Assembly (NCBI RefSeq): GCF_025215495.1
Contig: NZ_CP104302.1
Location: forward strand, 2,480,001-2,544,000
From: Mycolicibacterium brumae
GTDB lineage: Bacteria; Actinomycetota; Actinomycetes; Mycobacteriales; Mycobacteriaceae
DNA length: 64,000 nucleotides
Direction of reading: 5' to 3'
Part shown: in pieces, positions 48,247 to 57,923 of the stretch
Layout of the letters: each line of letters starts with the position of its first letter
Position numbering within the stretch: position 1 is the stretch's first letter
Translations under genes and position numbers: made by a program
Notes under the pieces: generated by a model
Database searches by the model: none
Told to the model about the DNA's origin: nothing
Seen by the model: the letters and a program-made list of their open reading frames with translations, nothing else

Positions 48247-49130
48247 CGCGGGGCCGGTGTCGACACAGGGCGGTGACCAGCACAAAGCTCAGGCTCACCG
48301 GCAGCATCGACGAACCGAACTTGCCCAGGTGGACCAGCTGCCAGCCGGCCACCTGCTCGGGGTGCTCCCAGGCGCCGGATTACGTCGCGAGTTTCTCCGC
48401 GATCCACAAGAACAGGCCGATCAGAGCGAGCGACAGCGGCAGTGGCATTCAGTACCGGCGTTCGCCGATGGTGAACGCCGGTACGCATCCGGGCGCAGGC
48501 CAGTAGGAACCCGGCCATGATCGCGTCGCGCAGGTCGACGATGACCTGGTGGGAGAAGAAGTTGAGGTAGGCCAGCACGGCCAGCATCCCGACCAGCCCG
48601 AGCCGATAATCGCTGATCTGCAGGTCGAAGCGCCGGAACGCCTGACAGATATAGGAGCCCACCGCGGCGTACATGAACCCGGCGTACAGCGGCACCCCAC
48701 CGAGGGTGGCCACCCCCGGTTCCGGGTAGTGCCATGACCCGACGGCCACCTTGAACCACTCCAGGCCCAGCCCGGCGAGGTGGAACACGCAGATGACCAG
48801 CAGCTCACCGGGTGTCTCCAGCCGGGTGAGCAGAAAGAGCGCCTGGACCAGAATCAGGTAGAGCAATAGGGCGTCATAGCGCAGGATGGGGGCGTCCCAG
48901 TAGCCGCGAAGCAGGGTGGAGGCGGCCAGACCGCCGATCACCGCGATTGCGAATCCGCAGCATTGCAGCTGGATCATCCCGAATCGCCAGAGTTGCGCCG
49001 CCACATGACCGAGGTGTGCCACCGCCCGCCTGCCGCCCGTCTTCGCGGGCCCGAGGCCAGTCGGCGCGAGCCCGGCGCGGGTCGACGTGTGGGTCCGCGG
49101 CGCTGCGATGGGACTCTCGGCGGTCACCAC
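48247..49130 (-). pseudogene. DUF817 membrane protein gene, frameshifted with two nonsense codons
   Basis: The first 230 codons encode a normal-looking DUF817 membrane protein (GMIQLQCCGFAIAVIGGLAA, EWFKVAVGSWHYPEPGVATL, YAGFMYAAVGSYICQAFRRF). Near 48470-48480, after ACARMRT, homology jumps to another frame (VPAFTIGERRY). That frame is broken by TGA before MPLPLSLALIGLFLWIAEKL and by TAA before SGAWEHPEQ. It then resumes ([20 protein letters not shown]) and runs on into holA with no stop of its own. One indel and two stops make loss of function likely. Confidence 0.85.
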
Positions 49131-49193
49131 TCCCGTTATAGCGGCAGTCAGCGGCCGCGGATGACGCCAATTTCTCCTGCGCGCGATTGACAG

Positions 49194-49463
49194 CTACGCA
49201 GCGTCAACAGATTTAGCTGCTGCCAAGAGCTCACGCAGACCATCAGTGCTGGGTCCAAAGAATCCACTGTCAATCAGTTCTGCAGCCGCAGCGTGCTCCG
49301 CCTGAGTGAGGCCGTCATTGACCAACACCTCAGTCAAGCCGTCGAACACGAGGGTTCGCCATTCCTGATACTCGATGCACGTACGCCTCAAACGCACCTG
49401 CTGCTCAGTGAGCGCGGGCCGACGGCGTTCGAAGAGCGCCAAGCCCAGGTCAACCGCGTTCAC
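49194..49463 (-). CDS. Small hypothetical protein, candidate immunity partner
   Basis: An 89-residue acidic, helical protein (MNAVDLGLALFERRRPALTE, VFDGLTEVLVNDGLTQAEHA, FGPSTDGLRELLAAAKSVDA). It overlaps the end of the EndoU-type gene by 14 bp, the usual coupling of toxin and immunity genes. Base composition is visibly less GC-rich than the flanks, with A- and T-ending codons common. No family recognised; the immunity role is inferred from position only. Confidence 0.6.
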   Translation of the reverse strand: MNAVDLGLALFERRRPALTEQQVRLRRTCIEYQEWRTLVFDGLTEVLVNDGLTQAEHAAAAELIDSGFFGPSTDGLRELLAAAKSVDAA

Positions 49464-49845
49464 GAAGCCAGTCTATCGCGTAGAGCGGGTGACCTGTGGC
49501 GATGTGCCAACGGGACGTGCCGACCACGGGACGCACTCGTAGCACACCCGGCACGCCTCGCCACGAACCGAAAAGGCTGAAGCCGGAACCGTCGTCGTAG
49601 CCGTCGCTAGGACTATCCACCAGCGCGCAAACCCAATTGGTCACGTCACATTCCTCCCACCCTGGTGGAAAGCGTGACTTGTCAACGACCTCGGCATCGC
49701 TTGCGTGACCACCGTGGCCACTGCCATCTCCATACAGCACGACGAACGCGTCATCGTGGGTGAAGTCATCGATGTCACTCCGACAAATCGGAGGCCTCCA
49801 ACCATTGAATTCGGGAAACTCGTCGGGAGTGTTGTAACTCAGCAT
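49450..49845 (-). CDS. EndoU-type nuclease domain protein (toxin candidate)
   Basis: About 131 residues. The pattern VVLYGDGSGHGGH, then KSRFPPGWEECDVTNWVCAL, then VRPVVGTSRWHIATGHPLYA follows the bacterial EndoU RNase domain (GGGH, K-S-x-FPxxW, I-x-TAYP) found at the ends of contact-dependent toxins. Candidate catalytic residues are His at 30, 44 and 47, and K56. No delivery domain or signal peptide is attached, so it is either a free-standing toxin tip or a remnant. The ATG at 49845 has a poorly spaced GAGGA, so the start is doubtful. Confidence 0.6.
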   Translation of the reverse strand: MLSYNTPDEFPEFNGWRPPICRSDIDDFTHDDAFVVLYGDGSGHGGHASDAEVVDKSRFPPGWEECDVTNWVCALVDSPSDGYDDGSGFSLFGSWRGVPGVLRVRPVVGTSRWHIATGHPLYAIDWLRERG

Positions 49846-49871
49846 TCCTCGGGCTCGCGGAGGCGGCGACC

Positions 49872-51356
49872 TCACAGCCACCCCGCCAAGGTCCAGGCCG
49901 CCACGGTCAGCACGGCCGCGCCGATCAACCGTCGTCCCCAACTCCAGCGCCAGGCGGCCATTCCGGCGGCCGTCAGTCCGGCCACCAGAGCGAAGCCCGC
50001 GAAGCCGGACGGCAGCGGCGTCGACGCCCCCGGAATCGCAGCGGCCCGCTGCGCGACCTCCAGCACCCACCACAGCAGCGGCCCGGCAAATCGGATCAGC
50101 AGTTCGGCGACCGGCGGGCACAGCCCGGTCAAGGCGGCCGCGAGGGTGCCCAGCACGGTGATCGGGGCGACGGCCAGACCCGCGAGCAGATTGGCCAGGA
50201 CCGCCACGGTGGAGAAGTACCCCATCGCCGCCGCGACCAGCGGGGCGGTGGCCAGCTGCGCGGCGGCGCACACCGCGGTCGCATCGGCCAGCGGTTTCGG
50301 CCAGCCGCGGGCCTGCAGCCGAGCCGACCACATCGGGGCGATGACGATCAGCGCGGCGGTGGCCACCGTGGACAGCGCGAAGCCGAGGTCGACGGCCAGC
50401 TGCGGGGCGATCACCAGCAGAACCAGCACCGCGGCTGCCAAAGCCGGGACGCCCTGCCGTCGCCGGGCGGACAGCACCGCGGCCAGGCCGATCGCGCCCA
50501 TCACCGCGGCGCGCAGCACACTCGCGCTGGGCTGCACGATCAACACGAATCCGGCCAGCGCGACCGCCGCGGCCGTCACCGCGATCCGCGGCCCGGCCAG
50601 ACCGGCGGCCAGCAGCACCGCGCCGCACACGATGGTGACGTTGGCGCCCGAGACGGCCATCAAATGCGTCAGACCCGATGCTCGGAAGCTCTGCCCGATG
50701 ACCGGGGTGACCGCGCTGGTGTCACCGAGGATCAACCCGGGCAGCACGTCGCCGGTGTCACCGGGCAGCACCGCGTGGCTGGCGGCGCCGAATCGGTCGC
50801 GGACCCGCTGGGCGACGCGCTGGGCCGGCGGGGCGCGACCTAGCTTCGGCTCACCAACCGCGGTCAGCACCGCCACGGTCAGGTCCCGGCGGGTCGGCGT
50901 GCCGACGCGCGCGGAGAACGCGGCCGGTTGCCCGACGCCGAGATCGTCGAACTGTCCCGGCTTGGCGAAGACGGTCACCCGGCCGGAGCTCTGCGCCCCG
51001 TCGAGTTCGCGCAGCGTCGCCGGGAACACCACCCGGCCGGATCCGGTTTGCCGTGGGCTCTCCGAGGGGACCACCAGCACCTGCGCGGTCTGACCGACAC
51101 GCGTGGTCAACGGGTGGGCGGCGACCGTGTCCGCGCGCAACGTGACCGCGACGGCGAACCCGCCCGCCACCACGGCGACCGCGGCGACGCCGGTGGCGAT
51201 CGCCGCCGCTCGTCGCCCGCCGCGGATCCGTACCACCACCGCGACGACGGCGACCGCGAACGCCAACGCCGCCAACTCCGGGCCGATCGGCCAGCAGATG
51301 ACGGCGGCGGTGACGGCCCAGGCCGCCAGCGCCGCGGGGGCGAGTCGCAGATCCAT
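49872..51356 (-). CDS. comEC: ComEC-type DNA-uptake membrane protein
   Basis: About 494 residues, mostly membrane helices. The competence domain signature is GDTSAVTPVIGQSFRASGLT followed by HLMAVSGANVTIVCGAVLLA. In transformable bacteria ComEC forms the channel for single-stranded DNA. It ends LTVAAWTLAGWL without the C-terminal metallo-beta-lactamase domain, as in other mycobacteria. ATG at 51356, five bases after the comEA stop; a start overlapping comEA at 51380 is possible. Confidence 0.9.
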   Translation of the reverse strand: MDLRLAPAALAAWAVTAAVICWPIGPELAALAFAVAVVAVVVRIRGGRRAAAIATGVAAVAVVAGGFAVAVTLRADTVAAHPLTTRVGQTAQVLVVPSESPRQTGSGRVVFPATLRELDGAQSSGRVTVFAKPGQFDDLGVGQPAAFSARVGTPTRRDLTVAVLTAVGEPKLGRAPPAQRVAQRVRDRFGAASHAVLPGDTGDVLPGLILGDTSAVTPVIGQSFRASGLTHLMAVSGANVTIVCGAVLLAAGLAGPRIAVTAAAVALAGFVLIVQPSASVLRAAVMGAIGLAAVLSARRRQGVPALAAAVLVLLVIAPQLAVDLGFALSTVATAALIVIAPMWSARLQARGWPKPLADATAVCAAAQLATAPLVAAAMGYFSTVAVLANLLAGLAVAPITVLGTLAAALTGLCPPVAELLIRFAGPLLWWVLEVAQRAAAIPGASTPLPSGFAGFALVAGLTAAGMAAWRWSWGRRLIGAAVLTVAAWTLAGWL

Positions 51357-51360
51357 CGCC

Positions 51361-52230
51361 TCACACCGCCACCAGCTCACGCAGTCGGGCCAGTCGGGCC
51401 GGGCCGATCCCGTCGACGGCGGCGAGTTGGTCGACGCTGGTGAAGTTGCCGTTGGCCTCGCGCCAGGACACGATCGCCCCCGCGGTCACCGGTCCGACGC
51501 CCGGCAGCGCGTCGAGTTCCTCGATGGTCGCGGTGTTCAGGTTCACCGGCCCGTTCTGTGCCGTCGCGGTCTGGCCAGGCGGGGCCTTCGCGCCGGGCGG
51601 GCTCTTCGCGCCGGGCGGGGTCTCGGGAGCCGCGCCGGTGGGGTCGGAGGCGCCGGTGTCGCCAACGGAACTACCCAACGTGGCGGGCGCCCCGGGCGGC
51701 GCCGCGATGCCCACCAGCACCTGTTCGCCATCGGCGAGGTGGCGTGCGAGGTTCAACCCGGCGGTGTCGGCCGGGCCGAGCACGCCGCCGGCCGCCTCCA
51801 GCGCGTCGGCGACCCGCGCCCCAGGCTCCAAGGTCACCAGGCCCGGGGTGTTGACCAGCCCGACGACGCTCACCACAACCGGCGCGTCGGCCTCCGCTGT
51901 CGGCGGCGCCGAGGCGATGGTCGTGACCGCGGTGCTGACCGACGCCACCGGGGGCAGGTTCGCCGAGGCGACCGGCGGGGTGTCGTCGCGCACCAGGGTG
52001 AACACGGTGACCAGCACCGCGAGCACCCCCACCGCGCCCAGCGCCAGCATTCCGGCACGCCCCGGGTCCGCGCGCAGACCGGCGAGCCAGCCTTCGCCGC
52101 CGGCGGAGGTTTCCGGCAGCCACCGCGGCAGCAGCGATCGCGCGTCCTCGTCGGGGTCGGCGTCGTCGGTGTCCGCGGACTCGGTCAGGCCGAGCCGGCG
52201 GCGCACGCGTTCTTCGGTGTCCTCAGCCAT
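51361..52230 (-). CDS. comEA: ComEA-type helix-hairpin-helix DNA-binding protein
   Basis: A 289-residue membrane-anchored protein. A cytoplasmic N-terminus precedes one membrane helix near residues 60-80 (MLALGAVGVLAVLVTVFTLV). An SLBB-like domain follows (VVVSVVGLVNTPGLVTLEPG), then a Pro/Gly/Ala linker, and a C-terminal HhH pair (NLNTATIEELDALPGVGPVT, VDQLAAVDGIGPARLARLRE). It would bind incoming DNA. A TAGCGT box lies six bases before the ATG (leaderless). Confidence 0.92.
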   Translation of the reverse strand: MAEDTEERVRRRLGLTESADTDDADPDEDARSLLPRWLPETSAGGEGWLAGLRADPGRAGMLALGAVGVLAVLVTVFTLVRDDTPPVASANLPPVASVSTAVTTIASAPPTAEADAPVVVSVVGLVNTPGLVTLEPGARVADALEAAGGVLGPADTAGLNLARHLADGEQVLVGIAAPPGAPATLGSSVGDTGASDPTGAAPETPPGAKSPPGAKAPPGQTATAQNGPVNLNTATIEELDALPGVGPVTAGAIVSWREANGNFTSVDQLAAVDGIGPARLARLRELVAV

Positions 52231-52236
52231 GCCCTG

Positions 52237-52242
52237 ACGCTA
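52237..52242 (-). promoter_or_regulatory. -10 box of comEA-comEC
   Basis: TAGCGT on the minus strand, six bases before the comEA ATG. Confidence 0.5.
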
Positions 52243-52344
52243 GGAGCCGGCTCCGTCACAAAACGGTTCGCGAGGCGCGGTCCGGGCGTCGCTGTGGATC
52301 AACCCGGAATTGTGGATGGCTCGGACCGAGCGGTTGGGCGGCGG

Positions 52345-53175
52345 TCAGCGAGGCGCCGCGACGACGACGCCCAGCGCGCCGGCCCCCACGTGCAGGCCCA
52401 ACACCGGACCGAGCTCGCTGACCACCGGCGCCTCGGCGGCGGGCAGCCGCTGCGCCAAGTTGTCGGCGAGTTCGCGCGCCCCGTCAGGATTCGCGACGTG
52501 ATGCACCGCCAGGGACACCGGCCGTTCCCCGGCGCTTTCGCACACCCGGTCCACCATCACCGCGATCGCGCGGCTGGCGGTCCGGATCCGTTGCGCGAGC
52601 ACAAGATTGCCGTCCTCGACGCGCAGCAGCGGCTTGAGCGACAGGGCGGTGCCCAGCCACGCCGCCGCTCCCCCGATTCGTCCGCTACGACGGAGGTTGT
52701 CCAGTTGCTGCACGACGATGAACCCGTCGGCGCCGTCCGCGGTCCGCTGCGCGGCGGCGGCCACCGCGGGTAGGTCCGCGCCGTCGGCGGCGGCCCGCGC
52801 GGCGGCCAGCGCGACGAATCCCAGACCCATCGCCACCGAACCGGAATCCACCACCGTGACCTGGGCGCCGAGTTGCTCGGCTACGCGTTGGGCGGTGCCA
52901 CAGGTGCCGGACAGCTTTGCCGACAGGTGCGCGGCCAGCACGCCGTCGCCGCCGCTGTCGTCGAGCGCCTGCCGGTACACCGCCTCCAACTCGGCGGGAC
53001 TGGGCCCCGATGTGCTGGCCGGGCGGTCATGGATGTCAGAGGGAACGGCGTCGAGCCCGTCGCGCAGATCCTCGCCGTCGACCAGGATGTGCAGCGGAAC
53101 AACCCGAATCCCGTAGGCGGCGGCCAACTCCGGTGGGATACGGGCCGAGGAGTCGGTGACGACGACGACCGTCAC
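52345..53175 (-). CDS. DegV-family fatty-acid-binding protein
   Basis: A 276-residue DegV/EDD protein (M. tuberculosis Rv2417c-like). Landmarks are [48 protein letters not shown] and [20 protein letters not shown]. DegV proteins bind fatty acids, in some bacteria for a fatty-acid kinase. The GTG at 53175 overlaps the octT stop (GTGA). Confidence 0.9.
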   Translation of the reverse strand: MTVVVVTDSSARIPPELAAAYGIRVVPLHILVDGEDLRDGLDAVPSDIHDRPASTSGPSPAELEAVYRQALDDSGGDGVLAAHLSAKLSGTCGTAQRVAEQLGAQVTVVDSGSVAMGLGFVALAAARAAADGADLPAVAAAAQRTADGADGFIVVQQLDNLRRSGRIGGAAAWLGTALSLKPLLRVEDGNLVLAQRIRTASRAIAVMVDRVCESAGERPVSLAVHHVANPDGARELADNLAQRLPAAEAPVVSELGPVLGLHVGAGALGVVVAAPR

Positions 53176-53918
53176 CGCTGGCTTCCCACCGTGTCCACGC
53201 CGGCCAGGCCGAGGGCGACCAGCATCAGCTCGGCGACGGCGGCATGGCATTCGAAGTTCCAGTGAATGCCGTCAGGGTTGCCTCGTCCGGCGAAGATGTG
53301 TTCGGCGACAGCGGCTTTCAGGTCGACCAGCGCGACATTGTGTCGCGCGGCCCAGCCGCCGATCGCGGTGGCGGTGTCGTCACGCCAGCGGTGCGATCGA
53401 CCGTAGCTGTCGGCAATGTGCACACTCGGCAGCGAAGCCACGACGGGAATCCCGGGCCGGTTGAAATCAATTGCGGCGCGCGTCATTTCGAGATAGTCCA
53501 CCGTCAGCTTCGGTGGCAGCGCCGGTCGCGCCACGGGTGACAACCGCGGCTGCAACCAGCCGTAGCCGTCGCGCGCCCACCGCCGGACCGTTGGAGGGCG
53601 CAGGTAGCGGATGAGTTCGCGGACGGCGGTCGGCAGCGGCGAGGGCAACGAGTCCATCCCGCTGGTGGCGAAGACCACCGCCCCGGCCCGTGGCAGCGCG
53701 GCCCACGCTCGCGGGTCCTGGGTGGCCGCCCACCACACGTCACGGCTGGTCCAGCCGATCCGGCCGATCAGCTCGACATCCCAACCGAGACGCTCGGCCA
53801 CCAGGTTGGGCCAGATCCGCGGATCGTCGGCGGGCAGTCCGCCGCCGGGCCCGTAGTAGGACAGGGAGTCGGCGAACACCAGCAGTGTCGGGCGCGAACC
53901 GGGCTCAGAGGACGTCAT
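53172..53918 (-). CDS. octT: Diglucosylglycerate octanoyltransferase OctT (SGNH type)
   Basis: A 248-residue SGNH-hydrolase-fold protein: block I is [15 protein letters not shown], the block III region is [15 protein letters not shown], and the last catalytic block is [20 protein letters not shown]. Position between DegV and GpgP matches M. tuberculosis Rv2418c, characterised as OctT, which octanoylates diglucosylglycerate during methylglucose lipopolysaccharide synthesis. The ATG at 53918 lies inside the end of gpgP (14-bp overlap). Confidence 0.88.
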   Translation of the reverse strand: MTSSEPGSRPTLLVFADSLSYYGPGGGLPADDPRIWPNLVAERLGWDVELIGRIGWTSRDVWWAATQDPRAWAALPRAGAVVFATSGMDSLPSPLPTAVRELIRYLRPPTVRRWARDGYGWLQPRLSPVARPALPPKLTVDYLEMTRAAIDFNRPGIPVVASLPSVHIADSYGRSHRWRDDTATAIGGWAARHNVALVDLKAAVAEHIFAGRGNPDGIHWNFECHAAVAELMLVALGLAGVDTVGSQR

Positions 53919-54582
53919 TGGCGACCTGCGCGGAGGCGTTCCAGACATCGAGGCGCCACTTGATGTCCTCGAAACTTTCGGGGTCCCCGCCGAGCGCGGT
54001 GTGCCCGGACAGTTGCACCCAGCTGGCGTTGCCCATGCCGCCGAGCACCGGCCAGTTGTCGACCGGAAGTCGCAGCAGCGCCGCGGTCAGCGCGGCGATC
54101 AGGCCGCCGTGGGCGACGAACACCACCGGTCGGTCCACATCGTCGCGGCCCCATTCGGGCAGGGCGGCGATGGCTTCGGCGACCAGCGGCACGCTCCGCT
54201 CCGCGACGTCGACGCGGTTTTCCCCGCCGTGCGGCGCCCAGCGGGCGTCCTCGCGCCAGGCCAGCCGCGCGCCCGGCGCGGCGGCGTCCACTTCCAGATG
54301 GGTCATGCCCTGCCAGTCGCCCAGGTGCGTTTCGCGCAGCCGGACGTCGACGCTCACCGGCACGCCGCTGCGTTCCCCGAGTGCCAGCGCGGTGTCATAG
54401 GCGCGGCGCAGGTCCGAGGAGACGATGGCGATCGGCTGCCGCTTGGCCAGCACCTCGGCGGCCGCGGCGGCCTGCGCGTGACCCAGCTCGGTCAGATCGG
54501 TGTCCAGCTGGCCCTGCATCCTGCTGCCGGCGTTGAACTCGGTCTGGCCGTGGCGCAGCAGCACTAATCGCCGGATCGTCAC
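53905..54582 (-). CDS. gpgP: Glucosyl-3-phosphoglycerate phosphatase GpgP
   Basis: A 225-residue histidine phosphatase. The catalytic motif is [20 protein letters not shown] near residue 8; the second His is in [13 protein letters not shown]. In M. tuberculosis (Rv2419c) it dephosphorylates glucosyl-3-phosphoglycerate, the second step of methylglucose lipopolysaccharide synthesis. The GTG at 54582 overlaps the rsfS stop (GTGA). Confidence 0.9.
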   Translation of the reverse strand: MTIRRLVLLRHGQTEFNAGSRMQGQLDTDLTELGHAQAAAAAEVLAKRQPIAIVSSDLRRAYDTALALGERSGVPVSVDVRLRETHLGDWQGMTHLEVDAAAPGARLAWREDARWAPHGGENRVDVAERSVPLVAEAIAALPEWGRDDVDRPVVFVAHGGLIAALTAALLRLPVDNWPVLGGMGNASWVQLSGHTALGGDPESFEDIKWRLDVWNASAQVANDVL

Positions 54583-54959
54583 TCCTGCTCCACCGGCACG
54601 TCGTCGACGTCGACCGGAACCGTCGGGCAGTCGCGCCACAGTCGGTCCAACCCGTAGAACTCGCGTTCTTCGGCGTGCTGGACGTGCACGACGATGTCGA
54701 TGTAATCGAGCAGCACCCAGCGGCCTTCCCGGGTGCCTTCGCGACGGGCGGGCTTGTGCCCGGCCAGCCGCATCTTCTCCTCGACTTCGTCGACGATGGC
54801 GTTGACCTGCCGGTCGTTGGAGCCGGTGACGATGACGAAGCAGTCGGTGATGGCCAGCTGCGCCGACACGTCGATCACCACGATGTCGGATCCGAGTTTG
54901 GCGGCGGCGGCTCGGGCGGCGACCGTGGCCATCTCCACGGCTTCCGGTGTTGCGGTCAC
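54579..54959 (-). CDS. rsfS: Ribosome silencing factor RsfS
   Basis: A 126-residue protein that binds uL14 and keeps ribosomal subunits apart under starvation. Landmarks are [39 protein letters not shown] and [17 protein letters not shown]. The GTG at 54959 overlaps the nadD stop (GTGA). Confidence 0.94.
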   Translation of the reverse strand: MTATPEAVEMATVAARAAAAKLGSDIVVIDVSAQLAITDCFVIVTGSNDRQVNAIVDEVEEKMRLAGHKPARREGTREGRWVLLDYIDIVVHVQHAEEREFYGLDRLWRDCPTVPVDVDDVPVEQE

Positions 54960-55588
54960 GTCGTCTCCTGTTCGGGAGTGTGGCGGTAAAGACCGCGCTT
55001 GGACACGTATTGCACGACCCCGTCGGGCACCAGGTACCAGATGGGGCGTCCGGCGGCGGCGCGCCGCCGGCAATCGGTGGAGGAAATCGCCAGCGCCGGA
55101 ACTTCCACCAGGCGCAGCGCGTCGGCGGGCAGTTCGGCCATCGCCTCGGTGATGTGTTTGCCGTCCAGCTCGAAGCCGGGCCGGCTGACGCCGACGAAGC
55201 GCGCCATCTCGAACAGGTCTTCCCAGTTCTGCCAGGACAGGATCGAGCCGAGGGCGTCCGCGCCGGTGATGAAGAACAGCTCGGCGTCCGGGTTCTGGGC
55301 GCGCAGATCCCGCAGGGTGTCCTTGGTGTAGGTCGGCCCGCCGCGGTCGATGTCGACCCGGCTGACCGAGAAGCGCGGGTTGGCCGCGGTCGCGATGACG
55401 GTCATCAGGTAGCGGTCCTCGGCGGCGCTCACCGCGCGTCCCTGCTTCTGCCAGGGTTGGCCGGTGGGGACGAAGACGACCTCGTCGAGCTCGAAGAGGT
55501 CGGCCACTTCGCTGGCCGCGACCAGGTGGCCGTTGTGAATGGGGTCGAACGTGCCACCCATCACTCCGAGCCTGCGCCGTTTCTGCAC
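54956..55588 (-). CDS. nadD: Nicotinate-nucleotide adenylyltransferase
   Basis: Makes nicotinate adenine dinucleotide in NAD synthesis. The 210 residues include [20 protein letters not shown] (nucleotidyltransferase motif), [39 protein letters not shown] and ISSTDCRRR. It heads the nadD-rsfS-gpgP-octT-degV operon, all linked by 4-14 bp overlaps. Confidence 0.95.
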   Translation of the reverse strand: MQKRRRLGVMGGTFDPIHNGHLVAASEVADLFELDEVVFVPTGQPWQKQGRAVSAAEDRYLMTVIATAANPRFSVSRVDIDRGGPTYTKDTLRDLRAQNPDAELFFITGADALGSILSWQNWEDLFEMARFVGVSRPGFELDGKHITEAMAELPADALRLVEVPALAISSTDCRRRAAAGRPIWYLVPDGVVQYVSKRGLYRHTPEQETT

Positions 55589-55612
55589 GGTAGGTGACTT
55601 TACTTGGCGACC

Positions 55613-57046
55613 TCAGACCGGCAGCAACTCGTCGATGACGGCGGCCAGCTGTTTGGCGGAGCGGCATTCCCGCATGGGCAGCAGCTCGCCGTAGCGCGGG
55701 GCGGCCGAATCGCCGGTGCCCCACAGCTGCCTGGGCTCGGGATTGAGCCAGTGCGCGTGCCGACTGGCCGCGACCATCCGGGCCAGGGTGTCCAGTTCGG
55801 GGTTGCGGTAGTTGGTGCGGCCGTCGCCGAGGATCAGCAGCGAACTGCGCGGGGTCAGCGCCCCGGCGAAGCCCTGGGCGAACGAGGTGAAGGCGTGCCC
55901 GTAATCACTGTGGCCGTCGCGAGTGTGCACACCCGCCTCACGGGTGATGCGCTGTACGGCGACCGCGAGGTCGGCCTCCGGCCCGAACATGTCGGTGACC
56001 TCGTCGGTGGTGTCGATGAAGGCGAACACTCGGACCCGGGAGAACTGCTGGCGCAGCGCCGCCACCAGCAGCAAGGTGAAGTGGCTGAACCCGGCCACCG
56101 AGCCGGACACGTCGCACAGCACCACCAGCTCAGGTCGGGCCGGCCGCGGCTTGGCCAGCACCACATCGATCGGCACCCCGCCGGTGGACATCGATCGGCG
56201 CAGCGTCTTGCGCATGTCGATGGCGCCGCGACGGTGCCGGCGGCGTTTGGCCGCCAGCCGCGCAGCCAGCATCCGCGCCAGCGGCGCGACCGTCGTGCGC
56301 ATCTGCCGGAGTTGGTCGGCGGAGGCGCGCAGGAAGTCCACGTTCTCCGACAGCTCCGGGATGCCGTAGGTCTGCACATGTTCGCGGCCGAACAGTTCGG
56401 CGGTGCGCCGTTTGGTTTCTGCTTCGACCATCCGCCGGACCGCGGTGACCCGTTGTGCGGCAAGGGCTTCGGCGATGGCTCGCTGCGTCGGGGTGGGGTC
56501 GTCGCCGAAGGAGGCCAGCAGTCCGGCGAGCAGTTTGCCCTCCAACTCATCGACCGAGATCGCCCGCAGGCTCTGATAGGCGGAGTAGGCGGGGCCTCGG
56601 CCAGACTGGTAGCGGCCGTGCGCCTCGATGATCGCGGCGATCATGGACAGCAGCCGTTCGTCGGCCTGCGCAGACTGCTCGGGGTCGGTCAGTAGGTCGA
56701 CCAGCAGCGCGCGCATCGCGTCCATGTCGGCCGTCGGAAGTTCGGTGGCCGACGGGCCCGGGGCCTCGCCGGTGTCGGTGGCGCGCATGCCGATGGCCGC
56801 GGGCCACCACAGGTCGAACAGCGCGTCGTAGGTGGGCCGGTGGTCGGGTCGGCGCAGCAGCGCGCACGCCAGTCCTTCGCGCAACACCGTGCGGTCACCG
56901 AGGCCCAAGGTGACCAGCACCCGGCCGGCGTCGACGGTCTCCGAGGGGCCGACGTCGATCCCCCGGCCGCGCAGCGCCTCGACGAACCCGACCAGGTGCC
57001 CCGGCAACCCGTGCGGGGCGAGCGGCTGATCCGGCTTGCGCGCCAC
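55613..57046 (-). CDS. VWA-domain protein (CoxE-like) paired with MoxR
   Basis: A 477-residue protein with a helical N-terminal half and a C-terminal von Willebrand A domain. The metal site is D312-V-S-G-S316 (VVLCDVSGSVAGFSHFTLLL), with later GHSDYGHAF and LLILGDGRTNYRN. Such proteins work with a MoxR AAA+ ATPase in metal insertion or complex assembly, and the ATPase gene lies directly upstream (1-bp gap). The client is unknown. Confidence 0.9.
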   Translation of the reverse strand: MARKPDQPLAPHGLPGHLVGFVEALRGRGIDVGPSETVDAGRVLVTLGLGDRTVLREGLACALLRRPDHRPTYDALFDLWWPAAIGMRATDTGEAPGPSATELPTADMDAMRALLVDLLTDPEQSAQADERLLSMIAAIIEAHGRYQSGRGPAYSAYQSLRAISVDELEGKLLAGLLASFGDDPTPTQRAIAEALAAQRVTAVRRMVEAETKRRTAELFGREHVQTYGIPELSENVDFLRASADQLRQMRTTVAPLARMLAARLAAKRRRHRRGAIDMRKTLRRSMSTGGVPIDVVLAKPRPARPELVVLCDVSGSVAGFSHFTLLLVAALRQQFSRVRVFAFIDTTDEVTDMFGPEADLAVAVQRITREAGVHTRDGHSDYGHAFTSFAQGFAGALTPRSSLLILGDGRTNYRNPELDTLARMVAASRHAHWLNPEPRQLWGTGDSAAPRYGELLPMRECRSAKQLAAVIDELLPV

Positions 57047-57047
57047 G

Positions 57048-57923
57048 CTAATTCAGCCGGAGCTCGTCGGCCGCGCGGACCTGGTCGGACTGATGTTTGA
57101 GCACCACGCCCAGCGTCGCGGCGACGGTCGCGTCGTCGATGTCCTCGACGCCCAGAGCCAGCACGGTGCGGCCCCAGTCGATGGTCTCGGCGACCGACGG
57201 AACCTTCTTGAGCTGCATCCCGCGCAGAACCGAGACGATCCGGACCAACTCCTCGGCCATCCGGTCGGGGAGTTCCGGCACCCGCGAGAGCAGGATGCGG
57301 CGTTCCAGCTCGGCGTCCGGGAAATCGATGTGCAGGAACAGGCACCGGCGTTTGAGCGCCTCGGACAGCTCGCGGGTGGCGTTGGAGGTGAGCACCACGA
57401 ACGGTTTGCGGGTGGCCGTTATCGTGCCCAGTTCCGGGACGGTGACCGCGAAGTCGCTGAGCACCTCCAGCAGCAGGCCTTCGATCTCGATGTCGGCCTT
57501 GTCGGTTTCGTCGATCAGCAGCACGGTGGGTTCGGAGCGCCGGATGGCGGTCAGCAGTGGCCGCGGCAGCAGGAATTCCTCGCTGAACACATCGGTTTTG
57601 GTCTGCTCCCAGTCCTCGGCGGCGGTGGCCGCGGCGTGCGAGCCGGCCTGGATCCGCAGGATCTGTTTGGCGTGGTTCCACTCGTAGAGGGCGCGGGCTT
57701 CATCGACACCCTCGTAGCACTGCAGCCGGACCAGCTCGGAGCCGGTGGCGGTGGCGACGGCGCGGGCCAGCTCGGTTTTGCCCACGCCGGCCGGTCCTTC
57801 CACCAGGAGTGGTTTCTCCAGCCGGTCGGCGAGGAATACCGCTGTGGCCGTTGCGGTGTCAGCCAGGTAGCCGGTTTCGGAGAGTCGGGTGACGACGTCG
57901 TCGATGTCGGTGAAGTTGGGCAT
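57048..57923 (-). CDS. MoxR-family AAA+ ATPase
   Basis: A 291-residue chaperone-like ATPase. Walker A is GPAGVGKT (43-50), Walker B is VLLIDETDKAD (134-144), sensor 1 is VVLTSNATRELSEALKRRC. The conserved CYEGVDEARALYEWNHAKQ is also present. The ATG overlaps the proA stop by one base, and the VWA partner follows immediately. Confidence 0.93.
   Translation of the reverse strand: MPNFTDIDDVVTRLSETGYLADTATATAVFLADRLEKPLLVEGPAGVGKTELARAVATATGSELVRLQCYEGVDEARALYEWNHAKQILRIQAGSHAAATAAEDWEQTKTDVFSEEFLLPRPLLTAIRRSEPTVLLIDETDKADIEIEGLLLEVLSDFAVTVPELGTITATRKPFVVLTSNATRELSEALKRRCLFLHIDFPDAELERRILLSRVPELPDRMAEELVRIVSVLRGMQLKKVPSVAETIDWGRTVLALGVEDIDDATVAATLGVVLKHQSDQVRAADELRLN

Noticed and set aside
47195..48352. 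A longer HolA starting at 48352
   Set aside because: The first 60 codons are the tail of the decayed DUF817 protein read in frame; HolA homology begins at 48166.
49872..51356. ComEC truncated for lack of a metallo-beta-lactamase domain
   Set aside because: Mycobacterial ComEC proteins normally end after the competence domain; the length is ordinary.
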